Origin: Fodinicola acaciae
GTDB lineage: Bacteria > Actinomycetota > Actinomycetes > Mycobacteriales > HKI-0501
Assembly (NCBI RefSeq): GCF_010993745.1
Contig: NZ_WOTN01000001.1
Coordinates: 437,235 to 501,234 of the forward strand
Direction: 5' to 3'
DNA length: 64,000 nt
Part shown: piece by piece, positions 25,589-33,486 of the stretch
How the letters are laid out: each line of letters starts with the position of its first letter
How positions within the stretch are numbered: the stretch's first letter is position 1
Notes under the pieces: model-generated
What the model was told of the DNA's origin: nothing
What the model saw: the letters and a program-made list of their open reading frames with translations, nothing else
Database searches by the model: none
Translations under genes and position numbers: made by a program

Positions 25589-26530
25589 GTGTCGAAGTCG
25601 CTCGCCGGTCAGGCGATCCCGGTCCAGAAGCGCGAGTGGCAGGACTATGGCCTGTTCGGTCCCGGCTCGCCGTCCTGGAAGGTGTGGGCCAGTCCGACCG
25701 CGCTCATCGGCTTCCAGCGAGCGGTCGTGCTGGAGCACTTCGACCCGTTCCTGGCCGCGGCGGTCGCCGACATGCAGGGGATCTATCGCGATCCGCTGGG
25801 TCGGCTCGACCGCACTCTCGCGTATTTCCTGACCGTCGCGGTCGCCGACGCGCGCGCGGTCGTCGAGGCTTCCGAGATCCTGATGCGCGTGCACGCCAAA
25901 GCGACCGGCATCGAGCCGATCACCGGAAAGCGTTACAGCGCCAACAATCCCGAGTCACAGCTGTGGATTCACGTGACCGGCTGGCATTCGGTGCTCAAAT
26001 GCTATGAGATGTACGGCGCCGGACCGCTCGCGCCGGCCGAGGAAAAGCGATATTGGTCGGAATGCGTCACCGCTGCCGAGTTGCAGACCTGCAAACCGGC
26101 CGATGTGCCGCGTACGCGCGACGAGGTGCGCGACTATTACGCCGCCGTGCGCCCGCGGCTGTGCAGCTCGGAGCGTGCCTATCGCGGCATGCACTATCTG
26201 CTGCGCAGCCGTGGCGGTGGTCGCCGGATCGGTGCGGCGAGCCGGTTGATGGCGCCGGCGACGATCGCGACTTTGCCTGCCTGGATGCGGAAAGTCGGTG
26301 GGTTCGACCAGCCGGCGGTGGTCGACCGCGCGGTCGCCCCGGCGGCGAGGGCGGTCATCCGTGGCCTCGGTGAGCGGGGGAGGTTCGTGTCCGTGCTCGC
26401 CGATGTCGCGCCGGCGACGGCGCGGATCGCCAGGCAGCATCTGCACCGCACGCCGCCGGCGGATCCGCGCACGTACACACCGGCCGAAGCCAGGGATCTG
26501 TTTGATGGTCCGCCTGTTCGGCTCAGTTGA
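25589..26530 (+). CDS. Oxygenase MpaB family (DUF2236) protein
   Basis: A 313-residue protein of the latex-clearing/MpaB oxygenase family, haem b-dependent or haem-like enzymes that cleave or hydroxylate lipidic substrates. The family pattern is visible at KVWASPTALIGFQRAVVLEHFDP (N-terminal), the HAKATGIEPITGKRYSANNP block with conserved His and Arg/Tyr, and WIHVTGWHSVLKCYEMYG. Length fits the family. GTG 25589 follows aaggagg (25577-25583). No signal peptide. Regulated by the divergent TetR through the two palindromes upstream. Substrate unknown. Confidence 0.82.
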   Translation: MSKSLAGQAIPVQKREWQDYGLFGPGSPSWKVWASPTALIGFQRAVVLEHFDPFLAAAVADMQGIYRDPLGRLDRTLAYFLTVAVADARAVVEASEILMRVHAKATGIEPITGKRYSANNPESQLWIHVTGWHSVLKCYEMYGAGPLAPAEEKRYWSECVTAAELQTCKPADVPRTRDEVRDYYAAVRPRLCSSERAYRGMHYLLRSRGGGRRIGAASRLMAPATIATLPAWMRKVGGFDQPAVVDRAVAPAARAVIRGLGERGRFVSVLADVAPATARIARQHLHRTPPADPRTYTPAEARDLFDGPPVRLS

Positions 26531-26557
26531 ACCACGCGAGGTCGGCGTTTTGGCGGG

Positions 26558-26872
26558 TCAGGTCAGCTTGAACTCGGCGACGACCCAGCCGTCCATGTGC
26601 AACGGAAACTTGGCGCTGAACAGCTCCGGCGGCACCAGCTCGCCGTCCTCGTCGTCCTCGGACGTGGTCTTGGCGCCCTCGTAGAACATGTCGCCCCAGG
26701 CCACGTCGCCGGTGATGAACGTGTATTTCTTGTCGGTGCGGTCCTGCACGTAGAGGATGCCGATCTCGCGGTAGCTGTCGCCGTCGCCGAGCTTGGAGTT
26801 GAAGTGCATCCAGCCACGCAGCCGGATCGGTGGATGCAGTTCGACCGCATGCGGCTGCGGCTCTGAGCTCAT
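26558..26872 (-). CDS. Small conserved acidic protein of unknown function
   Basis: A 104-residue soluble protein that I do not recognise. It has regular amphipathic beta-like segments (RGWMHFNSK, REIGILYVQD, KYTFITGDVAWGDMFYEG), an acidic loop TSEDDEDGE and a C-terminal WVVAEFKL. No helix-turn-helix, membrane span or catalytic motif is visible. The GC3-rich codon use and clean start (ATG at 26872 with an actinobacterial site GAGGGAG) support a real gene. It is convergent with the oxygenase gene and divergent from the DoxX-like gene. Confidence 0.7.
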   Translation of the reverse strand: MSSEPQPHAVELHPPIRLRGWMHFNSKLGDGDSYREIGILYVQDRTDKKYTFITGDVAWGDMFYEGAKTTSEDDEDGELVPPELFSAKFPLHMDGWVVAEFKLT

Positions 26873-26960
26873 CTTCGACTCCCTCGTACGGACCGGTCGG
26901 CGAGTCGAACTCTATCTTTCGGTGCGGTCACATCGGCGGCGTCCGGTCCGTCAACGAGGT

Positions 26961-27344
26961 ATGAGCCGTGTCATCGCATACTGGGTCGCGACCGCGTTGG
27001 TCACCGCTGAGCTGGCCGTCGGTGGCTGCTGGGACGTGCTGCGCCTGCCGCTGGTCAGCGGTGTGGTGTCGCAACTCGGCTATCCATCGTATTTCCTGGT
27101 CATCCTTGGTCTCGCGAAGTGGCTGGCCGCGGTGGCGCTGCTGGCGCCGCGGTTTCCGCGGCTGAAGGAGTGGGCGTACGCCGGCGTCGTGTTCGTCGAC
27201 CTCGGTGCGATCGTGTCGCATCTGTGGACCGGCGTTGCGCTCGCGGAGGTCGCGTTTTTGGCCGTACTGCTGGCTTTGACGGTCGCCTCCTGGTGGCTGC
27301 GGCCGGCCCAGCGGCGCCTCGCGGCAACCACCGGCGACTCGTAG
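26961..27344 (+). CDS. DoxX family membrane protein
   Basis: A 127-residue integral membrane protein with four predicted helices: ALVTAELAVGGCWDVL, YFLVILGLAKWLAAVALLAP, WAYAGVVFVDLGAIVSHLW and AEVAFLAVLLALTVASWWL. The layout and the GG..D / P.fp...K.WAYAG..F pattern are those of DoxX-like (thiosulfate:quinone oxidoreductase small-subunit-like) proteins, most of which are of unknown function. ATG 26961 is chosen because the upstream extension is antisense to the small gene at 26558. It ends 4 bp before the convergent methyltransferase-like gene. Confidence 0.75.
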   Translation: MSRVIAYWVATALVTAELAVGGCWDVLRLPLVSGVVSQLGYPSYFLVILGLAKWLAAVALLAPRFPRLKEWAYAGVVFVDLGAIVSHLWTGVALAEVAFLAVLLALTVASWWLRPAQRRLAATTGDS

Positions 27345-27348
27345 GCCG

Positions 27349-27960
27349 CTATGCCACTGGACGTACGCGGCCGACGCGTGGCAAGAACCGTCCGACCGTG
27401 GCGGCGTATTGGTCGTACGCGATGCCATGGGTCCGGCGCAGGTGCGGCTCCTCGACCAGCCGCACCTGCACCTGGATGCCGGCGAGCACCACCGCGAAAC
27501 CGGCGAAGGCGAGCACATTTGGCACGGCAAACGTCAATCCGATCACAACGAGCAGACCGGCGGCGTAGATCGGGTTGCGTACCAACCGAAACGGTCCGGT
27601 CGTCACCAGCTCCGTACGCTCCGCCTCGTCCACGCCAATCCGCCAAGAGGACCCCATCCACAGCTGCGCGCCAAAAGCCGCGACGATGCCAACCGCCGCG
27701 ACGATCACGCCGAGAACCCGTGGCCACATCGCCTCAAGAAAAGACAGCGCCGGAAATCCGGCCAGTTCGATCACCGGCGCTCCGAAACAGCACATTCCGC
27801 CGACGAGCTGCAACGCGACGGCCAACCACGGCGGCGATCCGACGCGCCCGAACCGCAGCCGCAGGCCGGAGTCGCCGGTGCGCCACCGCTGGACCAGATG
27901 CCGTACGACGTCGACCAGCAGCACGAACAGGATCCAGAGCGCGATGGAGATGACCGCCAT
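27349..27960 (-). CDS. Isoprenylcysteine carboxyl methyltransferase-like membrane protein
   Basis: A 203-residue membrane protein with about five helices. The C-terminal part has the ICMT/phospholipid methyltransferase signature: ELVTTGPFRLVRNPIYAAGLL (the RxPxY-type SAM loop) and VRLVEEPHLRRTHGIAYDQYAATVGRFLP (the EExxLxxxFGxxYxxYxxxVxRxxP motif). Bacterial members methylate small lipophilic acceptors or modify membrane components; the substrate here is unknown. The gene is downstream of, and in the same direction as, the TetR gene at 27998, with 37 bp between. Confidence 0.85.
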   Translation of the reverse strand: MAVISIALWILFVLLVDVVRHLVQRWRTGDSGLRLRFGRVGSPPWLAVALQLVGGMCCFGAPVIELAGFPALSFLEAMWPRVLGVIVAAVGIVAAFGAQLWMGSSWRIGVDEAERTELVTTGPFRLVRNPIYAAGLLVVIGLTFAVPNVLAFAGFAVVLAGIQVQVRLVEEPHLRRTHGIAYDQYAATVGRFLPRVGRVRPVA

Positions 27961-27997
27961 GGCCTGACCCTCGCTTGTCCGGCCAGAATCCGGCGTG

Positions 27998-28591
27998 TCA
28001 GTTCGCGGCGCGCATGGCCGGAAGGACGATGTCGTCGATGATCTCGGCGAAGACCTCCGGCTTGAGCGGGGTGCCGTGGATCAGCACCTCGCTGCGCATC
28101 AGGTCGAACGGCAGCCGCGCGAGCCGCGTGCTGATGTAGGCGGTCGGCAGCTCGCCGCGCTCGACCGCGCGCTCCAGCATCGCGGTCATGTAGCCGCGTA
28201 CGTCGGTGGCCGCGATCTGCGTACGCAGCGACGCCATCACCGCGGGGTTGCCGAAGGTCTCGGCCAGCAGGCCGGGGACCGTGTCGTTTGGTACGCCGTC
28301 GAAGCGATGCGCCACGCGCTCGAGCAGGGTGATCAGGTCCGTACGGATGCTGCCGGTGTCGATGCGCTCCAGAAACGGCGGCAGCTTGTGCCGCATGGCG
28401 GCGACCACCAGCTCGGCGCGGGTCGGCCAGCGGCGGTAGATGACCGGCTTGCTGGTGCGCGCGCGGTTGGCGACCGCCTCCATGGTCAGCCGCGGATAGC
28501 CCACCTCGGCCAGCTCGGCCCAGGCCGCGTCCAGGATCGCCGCCTCCAGCGCGTCACCACGCCGTCTGGTCGCAACCGGGGCCTCGGACAT
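27998..28591 (-). CDS. TetR family regulator of acyl-CoA dehydrogenases
   Basis: A 197-residue TetR protein with helix-turn-helix about residues 12-60 (GYPRLTMEAVANRARTSKPVIYRRWPTRAELVVAAM), the KPVIYRRWP form common among actinobacterial lipid regulators, plus a TetR_C effector domain. The ATG at 28591 is favoured because TAAGGT (28599-28604, read on the minus strand) is 7 bases upstream, i.e. leaderless; the GTG/ATG extension at 28615 would overlap that promoter. It is divergent from two acyl-CoA dehydrogenase genes and shares the operator at 28628-28660. Confidence 0.88.
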   Translation of the reverse strand: MSEAPVATRRRGDALEAAILDAAWAELAEVGYPRLTMEAVANRARTSKPVIYRRWPTRAELVVAAMRHKLPPFLERIDTGSIRTDLITLLERVAHRFDGVPNDTVPGLLAETFGNPAVMASLRTQIAATDVRGYMTAMLERAVERGELPTAYISTRLARLPFDLMRSEVLIHGTPLKPEVFAEIIDDIVLPAMRAAN

Positions 28592-28627
28592 GCAAGGCAC
28601 CTTATCCGACCTCACACTGTGCTCGGT

Positions 28628-28660
28628 CCTTACTTTCCGGTAACCTACTCGTGAGTAAGG
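28628..28660. promoter_or_regulatory. Operator between TetR and acyl-CoA dehydrogenase genes
   Basis: CCTTACT (28628-28634) and AGTAAGG (28654-28660) are perfect inverted arms, and a smaller dyad TACTC-GT-GAGTA (28646-28657) lies inside. TAACCT (28641-28646) can serve as -10 for the dehydrogenase genes. The right arm overlaps the aaggagg of the first of them. Confidence 0.55.
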
Positions 28661-28665
28661 AGGTC

Positions 28666-29997
28666 ATGGTGACCGCAGTCAGGACCGTCCGGACCGTGAG
28701 GCGCGACGTGATGGGGCTTGGCCTCGGCGTGCTGAGCAGGATCGCCGGCAGCCGCGTGTTGGAGGCGACCGGCCTGCGTACGCCGCTGCAGCAGCTCGTC
28801 TACGCGGCGACCAAGAGCGGCTTCCGGACCGCAGGAGCCATCAACCGTACGTTCAAGCCGACGCGCAAGCTCACCGAGCCGGTGCGTCCGGGACCGGCCG
28901 ACGACACCGGCCTGTTCGACGTCACGCCGACCGATGAGCAACGGCTGCTGGTCGAGGCCGTCGCCGAGTTCGCCGCCGAGCAGCTGCGACCGGCCGCGGC
29001 GGAGGCCGACACCAACCACCAACCGCCGGACGATCTGCTCGTACGCTCCGGCGAGCTCGGCATCGCGATGCTCGGCGTGCCGGAGGAGCTGGACGGCCTC
29101 GGCGCGCAGCGGTCGGTGGTCACCAACGCGCTCGTCGCGGAGGCGTTGGCGCATGGCGATCTGGGGCTCGCGGTGGCCGTGCTGGCGCCGTCGGCGGTGA
29201 GCGCGGCGCTGACGTTGTGGGGTGACGCGCAGCAACAAGCCGACTATTTGCCTGCTTTCGTCGGTGAAAACACGCCGGTCGCCGCGCTCGCCCTGCAGGA
29301 GCCGCGGCCGCTTTTCGATCCGTTCGAGCCGGCGATGACCGCGACGCGTACGCCTTCCGGCTTCCGGCTCGACGGCGTCAAGTCGCTGGTGCCGCGGGTC
29401 GCCGCCGCCGAACTGTTCGTCGTATCAGCGAAACTGGACGGCAAACCGCGGTTGTTCGTCGTGGAGTCCTCGACCTCGGGGCTCACCGTCGAGCCGGAAC
29501 CGGCGATGGGCTTGCGCGCCGCCGCGACCGGCCGGCTGCATCTGGACGCGGTCGACCTGCCGGCGCGAGCGATGCTCGGCTCGCCGGAAGATTTCATCGA
29601 CGCCGTACGGCTTTGCCGCCTCGGTTGGGCCGCATTGGCCGCTGGCGCCGGAAAAGCCGTCCTCGACTACGTGATTCCGTATGTGAACGAACGCGAAGCC
29701 TTCGGCGAGCCGATCAGCCACCGGCAGGCGGTCGCGTTTTCGGTCGCCGACATCGCGATCGAGCTGGAAGGCCTCCGGCTGGTCACCCTCCGCGCCGCGT
29801 CTCGCGCGGAGCAAGGAAAGCCCTACGCACGCGAGGTGGCGCTGGCGCGGAAACTGGCCGCCGACAAGGGAATGTGGATCGGCAGCACCGGCGTACAGTT
29901 GCTCGGCGGCCACGGCTTCGTCACCGAGCACCCGGTCGAACGCTGGTATCGCGACCTGCGTGCGGTCGCCGTCATGGAAGGGATCGTGCTGCTGTGA
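28666..29997 (+). CDS. Acyl-CoA dehydrogenase family protein (FadE-like, N-extended)
   Basis: A roughly 443-residue FAD protein. After a basic N-terminal extension of about 85 residues (VMGLGLGVLSRIAGSRVLEATG) the acyl-CoA dehydrogenase fold follows, with N-domain TPTDEQRLLVEAVAEFAAEQL, the middle beta domain and the C-domain LGGHGFVTEHPVERWYRDLRAVAVMEG. The end stops right after MEGIVLL, where most family members continue about 20 residues past the YEGT/FEGT motif. Starts at 28651, 28666 and 28669 are possible; AAGGAGG (28657-28663) best suits 28669 or 28666. Beta-oxidation-type dehydrogenation of an acyl-CoA, substrate unknown. Coupled to the next gene by GTGA overlap. Confidence 0.85.
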   Translation: MVTAVRTVRTVRRDVMGLGLGVLSRIAGSRVLEATGLRTPLQQLVYAATKSGFRTAGAINRTFKPTRKLTEPVRPGPADDTGLFDVTPTDEQRLLVEAVAEFAAEQLRPAAAEADTNHQPPDDLLVRSGELGIAMLGVPEELDGLGAQRSVVTNALVAEALAHGDLGLAVAVLAPSAVSAALTLWGDAQQQADYLPAFVGENTPVAALALQEPRPLFDPFEPAMTATRTPSGFRLDGVKSLVPRVAAAELFVVSAKLDGKPRLFVVESSTSGLTVEPEPAMGLRAAATGRLHLDAVDLPARAMLGSPEDFIDAVRLCRLGWAALAAGAGKAVLDYVIPYVNEREAFGEPISHRQAVAFSVADIAIELEGLRLVTLRAASRAEQGKPYAREVALARKLAADKGMWIGSTGVQLLGGHGFVTEHPVERWYRDLRAVAVMEGIVLL

Positions 29998-31193
29998 TCA
30001 ACCTGGATCCGCCGCGCAAGGCGGCCGCGCTGATCAACCAGGCCCGGCAGGCCGCCGCCGAGGTTTTACGGCCGATCTCGCGAAAGTACGACCGCGCCGA
30101 GCACAGCCGTCCGGTCGAGCTGGACATGTTCGCGGCGGTGCTCGATGGACTCAACGCCTCCGGACAGGGCGGCGCCGGAGCGGCCGGCGTACGCGCTGAC
30201 GCCGGCAAGGACAAAGGCAACCGCAACGGCGCCAACCTCAACGTCGTGCTCGGCACGTTGGAGATGTGCTGGGGTGATGTCGGACTGCTGCTTTCCTTGC
30301 CACGCCAGGGACTCGGCAACGCCGCGATCGCCTCGGTCGCGACGCCGGAGCAGCTGGAACGCTTTGGCAAGCTGTGGGCCTCGATGGCCATCACCGAGCC
30401 GGGATGCGGCTCGGACTCGGCGGCCATCTCCGCGACCGCGCGGCTCGACGGCGACCACTATGTGCTCAACGGCGAGAAAATCTTCGTCACGGCTGGCGAC
30501 CGGAGCGAGGCCGTCGTCGTGTGGGCCACGTTGGACAAGTCCAAAGGCCGCGCCGCGATCAAGTCTTTCGTTGTGGAGAAAGGCACACCGGGTTTCGAGG
30601 TCGTGCGGCTGGAACACAAGCTGGGCATCCGTGCCTCCGACACCGCCACGTTGCGCTTCGACAACTGCCGCGTACCGAAGGAAAACCTGCTCGGATCGCC
30701 GGACATCGACACCAGTAAGGGCTTCGCCGGTGCGATGCAGACCTTCGACAACACGCGGCCGCTGGTCGCCGCGATGGCGCTCGGCGTCGCGCGTGCCGCG
30801 TTGGACGAGACCGGCCGGATCCTCGACGAGGCCGGTGTGACCATCGACTACGACCGGCCGGCGCACCAGCAGCACGCGGCGGCAGCGGCGTATCTGGAGC
30901 TGGAGGCCGACTACGAGGCCGCCTATCTGCTGACGCTGGAGGCCGCCTGGATGGCCGACAACCGGCAGCCAAACTCGCTGCAGGCCTCGATGGCCAAGGC
31001 CAAGGCCGGCCGATCCGCGGTCGCGATCACGCTGCGGTGCGTGGAGCTCACCGGCGGATACGGAGAGGACTCGCTGCTGGAGAAGTGGGCTCGTGACGCC
31101 AAAATCCTGGACATCTTCGAGGGCACCCAGCAGATCCAGCAGCTGATCGTGGCCCGGCGGGTGCTCGGAAAGACCTCGGCTCAGCTGAAATAG
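29994..31193 (+). CDS. Acyl-CoA dehydrogenase family protein
   Basis: A 399-residue FAD enzyme that is the second partner of a FadE pair. GTG 29994 overlaps the upstream stop by 4 bp. Motifs: substrate/FAD loop MAITEPGCGSDSAAI, HYVLNGEKIFVTAGDRSE, and at the C-terminus GGYGEDSLLEKWARDAKILDIFEGTQQIQ, whose Glu in FEGT is the usual catalytic base. The pair probably forms a hetero-oligomer, as described for mycobacterial FadE pairs, with catalysis carried mainly by this subunit (inference). Its last 13 bp overlap the convergent permease gene. Confidence 0.92.
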   Translation: MINLDPPRKAAALINQARQAAAEVLRPISRKYDRAEHSRPVELDMFAAVLDGLNASGQGGAGAAGVRADAGKDKGNRNGANLNVVLGTLEMCWGDVGLLLSLPRQGLGNAAIASVATPEQLERFGKLWASMAITEPGCGSDSAAISATARLDGDHYVLNGEKIFVTAGDRSEAVVVWATLDKSKGRAAIKSFVVEKGTPGFEVVRLEHKLGIRASDTATLRFDNCRVPKENLLGSPDIDTSKGFAGAMQTFDNTRPLVAAMALGVARAALDETGRILDEAGVTIDYDRPAHQQHAAAAAYLELEADYEAAYLLTLEAAWMADNRQPNSLQASMAKAKAGRSAVAITLRCVELTGGYGEDSLLEKWARDAKILDIFEGTQQIQQLIVARRVLGKTSAQLK

Positions 31194-32452
31194 CGTTTGA
31201 TGCCATAGCAGACTGCGCCGGCGGCCAGCCACAGCGTACCGCCGGCCAGGCCGGTCGTGCCGCTGGCCACGAAAAGCCCGGCACAGGCCAGAAACGCGAC
31301 CGGCACGACGACTTTCGCAAGCGGCACCTGAAATCCGGCCTCGTCCGTTGTCGCGCGGCGGCGTACGACGATCAGGACGACGAGCGGAAAGACGAAATGC
31401 AGCACATACAGGAATCCGCCGATTTTCGCCGCCAGCGGGATGGAGACGACGGCGGCCACGACGGCGAAAAGCGCGCCGTTGACGGCGATCGCGACCCAGG
31501 GCACTCGCGTCGACGCTGACACGCGAGCCAGCGGCCCTGGCAACAGCCGGTCGCGCGCCATCGCGTACGAGATGCGGCTGGTGACGATCAGGACCGCGTT
31601 GGCCGTCGCCGCCGTGGTGAGCAGGGACGCGACGGTCATCAGCGTGCCACCGGCCGGCCCCATGACCTGCCTCGCGGCGGCCGCGAGTGGTGCCTGACCG
31701 GTCAACTCGCCGGCCGGCAGGGCGCCGACGGTGGCAAGTGCGACGGCCAGGTAGAGACCGAGGACCAGCAGCAGCGTAAGGATGATCGCGCGTGGCAGGT
31801 TGCGACGCGGATCCACCACTTCCTCGCCGGCCGCCGCGACCATGTCGAAACCGCCAAATGCCAGGAATGTCACCAAAGTCGCGGCGCCGACTCCGGCGAT
31901 GCCGGCAGGGAAGAACGGTGTGATCGCGGTTGGCCGTAATGTGACAATGCCGGCGATGGCGAAGACGACGAGCATGGCGATGCCGAGCAGGATCACGATG
32001 TTCTGCCAGCGGCCGGAAAGTGTCACGCCGCCGAGGTTGATCACCGTGCTGGTGGCGATCAGCAGGACTGATCCGGCGACCGGTGGCAGGCCGGTGAGAC
32101 CGGCCAGGTAACCGCCGAAACCGACCGTCACGTAACCGGAAATGAAGAGGTAGCCGCCCCAGAAGGCCCACCCCATGAAGAAGCCCCAGTGGTCACCGAG
32201 CACCGCGCGCGTCATCGCGTATCCACCGCCGGCCAACGGAAAACGGCACGACAGCTCCGCGTACGGCAGCGCGATCGCCAGCGAGGCGACGAAAGCCAGC
32301 GCGAAGGCGACCAGCACGCCGGGACCGGCCGCGCTCGCCCCTTCGCCGACCAGGACGAAGATGCCGCCGCCGATGGTGCCGCCGACGCCGAGCGCGACGG
32401 CTTCGCGCAGTCGCAGGCCGCGACGTAACGATGGCATTTTGGTCTGAGTCAC
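31181..32452 (-). CDS. APC superfamily amino-acid permease
   Basis: A 423-residue membrane transporter with 12 helices. The N-terminal ALGVGGTIGGGIFVLVGEG is the APC helix-1 substrate motif, followed by SCRFPLAGGGYAMTRAVLG, and the YAMARDRLLPGPLARVS loop is typical of amino-acid permeases. GTG 32452 with aaggaga about 10 bases upstream is used; extension to 32536 would run through the promoter region of the divergent LysR gene. Likely a proton-coupled importer or exchanger for an amino acid handled by the LysR-controlled genes beyond. Confidence 0.88.
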   Translation of the reverse strand: MTQTKMPSLRRGLRLREAVALGVGGTIGGGIFVLVGEGASAAGPGVLVAFALAFVASLAIALPYAELSCRFPLAGGGYAMTRAVLGDHWGFFMGWAFWGGYLFISGYVTVGFGGYLAGLTGLPPVAGSVLLIATSTVINLGGVTLSGRWQNIVILLGIAMLVVFAIAGIVTLRPTAITPFFPAGIAGVGAATLVTFLAFGGFDMVAAAGEEVVDPRRNLPRAIILTLLLVLGLYLAVALATVGALPAGELTGQAPLAAAARQVMGPAGGTLMTVASLLTTAATANAVLIVTSRISYAMARDRLLPGPLARVSASTRVPWVAIAVNGALFAVVAAVVSIPLAAKIGGFLYVLHFVFPLVVLIVVRRRATTDEAGFQVPLAKVVVPVAFLACAGLFVASGTTGLAGGTLWLAAGAVCYGIKRYFS

Positions 32453-32511
32453 GAAAAGAGCTCTCCTTCGGGCGCCGCAGGCCAATATCTCAATTTCCCG
32501 CCTACCGCACA

Positions 32512-32530
32512 ACCACACTTTTTCTGTGGT
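32512..32530. promoter_or_regulatory. LysR-type binding palindrome
   Basis: ACCACA (32512-32517), 7 bases, TGTGGT (32525-32530): a perfect dyad between permease and LysR genes, 19 bp before the LysR ATG. Its size fits the T-N11-A sites of LysR regulators. Confidence 0.55.
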
Positions 32531-32549
32531 CGCCATTTAGAATTCCTTC

Positions 32550-33440
32550 ATGCTCAACCTCAACAGGTTGCGGGTGCTGCACGAGGTGGCGACCTGCCGG
32601 TCGCTGGCCGGCGCCGCCGAGCGGCTCGGCCACACGCCGTCCGCCGTGTCGCAACAGATCGCCGCGTTGGAAAGCGAGGTCGGCGCGCGCCTTGTCGAGC
32701 GGCATACGCGCGGCGTACACCTGACCGAGGCCGGCCGGATGCTCGCCGACTATGGCGAGACGATCCTCGGCGACGTACGCGCCGCCGAGCAGGCGCTTGC
32801 CGCGTTGGCCGATGGCAAAGCCGGACATCTGCGGCTGGCGTCGTTCACCACCGCCAACGCGGAGTTCCTGCCGAGTGCGGTCAGCCGTTTCGCGCGGACC
32901 AGTCCGCACATCACGCTTGCTCTGACCGAGGCCGACCCGGACGAAAGTGTTGCGCTGCTTGCCAATCGTGACGCCGATGTCGCTCTCGTGTACGAGTTTC
33001 CGGCGCTCCTCCTGCCCAAAGCTGGCCTGCGGCTGACCGAGTTGCTGACCGACCGGCTGCATGTCGCGCTGCCGCGCGGTCACCGGCTCGCCGACCGGGC
33101 GGTGCTCACGTTGCCGGATCTCGCCGGCGAACGCTGGGTGCAAGGCGCGCACCGCAGCTCGACGAGCGGGATTTTGCTGCACGCGTGCCGATCGGCCGGG
33201 TTCGAGCCGGACATCGCTTTTCGCATCGACGATCAGATGACCGTGCGCGGCCTGGTCGGCGCCGGCCTCGGCGTCGCGCTCGCGTCTTCGCTGGTCCTGC
33301 ATACGATGCCGGCCGGCTTGGTCGCGCGTCCGCTGTCGGACGACAGCCTGGTGCGAAAGGTGTACGCGGCCACCGCCTCAGACGCGCCGGAGCATCCGGC
33401 CGCGGCGGCGATGATCGACTGCTTGCGCGCGACGGGTTGA
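32550..33440 (+). CDS. LysR family transcriptional regulator
   Basis: A 296-residue LysR regulator, full length. Residues 1-60 are the winged helix (NRLRVLHEVATCRSLAGAAERLGHTPSAVSQQIAALE), the rest a periplasmic-binding-protein-like effector domain (GHLRLASFTTANAEFLP, GLVGAGLGVALASSLVL). It lies between a divergent amino-acid permease and downstream threonine-synthase-like and M20 genes; the palindrome at 32512 should be its site. It probably activates or represses the permease and the catabolic pair in response to an amino acid. Confidence 0.92.
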   Translation: MLNLNRLRVLHEVATCRSLAGAAERLGHTPSAVSQQIAALESEVGARLVERHTRGVHLTEAGRMLADYGETILGDVRAAEQALAALADGKAGHLRLASFTTANAEFLPSAVSRFARTSPHITLALTEADPDESVALLANRDADVALVYEFPALLLPKAGLRLTELLTDRLHVALPRGHRLADRAVLTLPDLAGERWVQGAHRSSTSGILLHACRSAGFEPDIAFRIDDQMTVRGLVGAGLGVALASSLVLHTMPAGLVARPLSDDSLVRKVYAATASDAPEHPAAAAMIDCLRATG

Positions 33441-33486
33441 CATTGTTGGGTTGCTGTCGACGCAGCACCGATGCCGAAGGAGCGCG

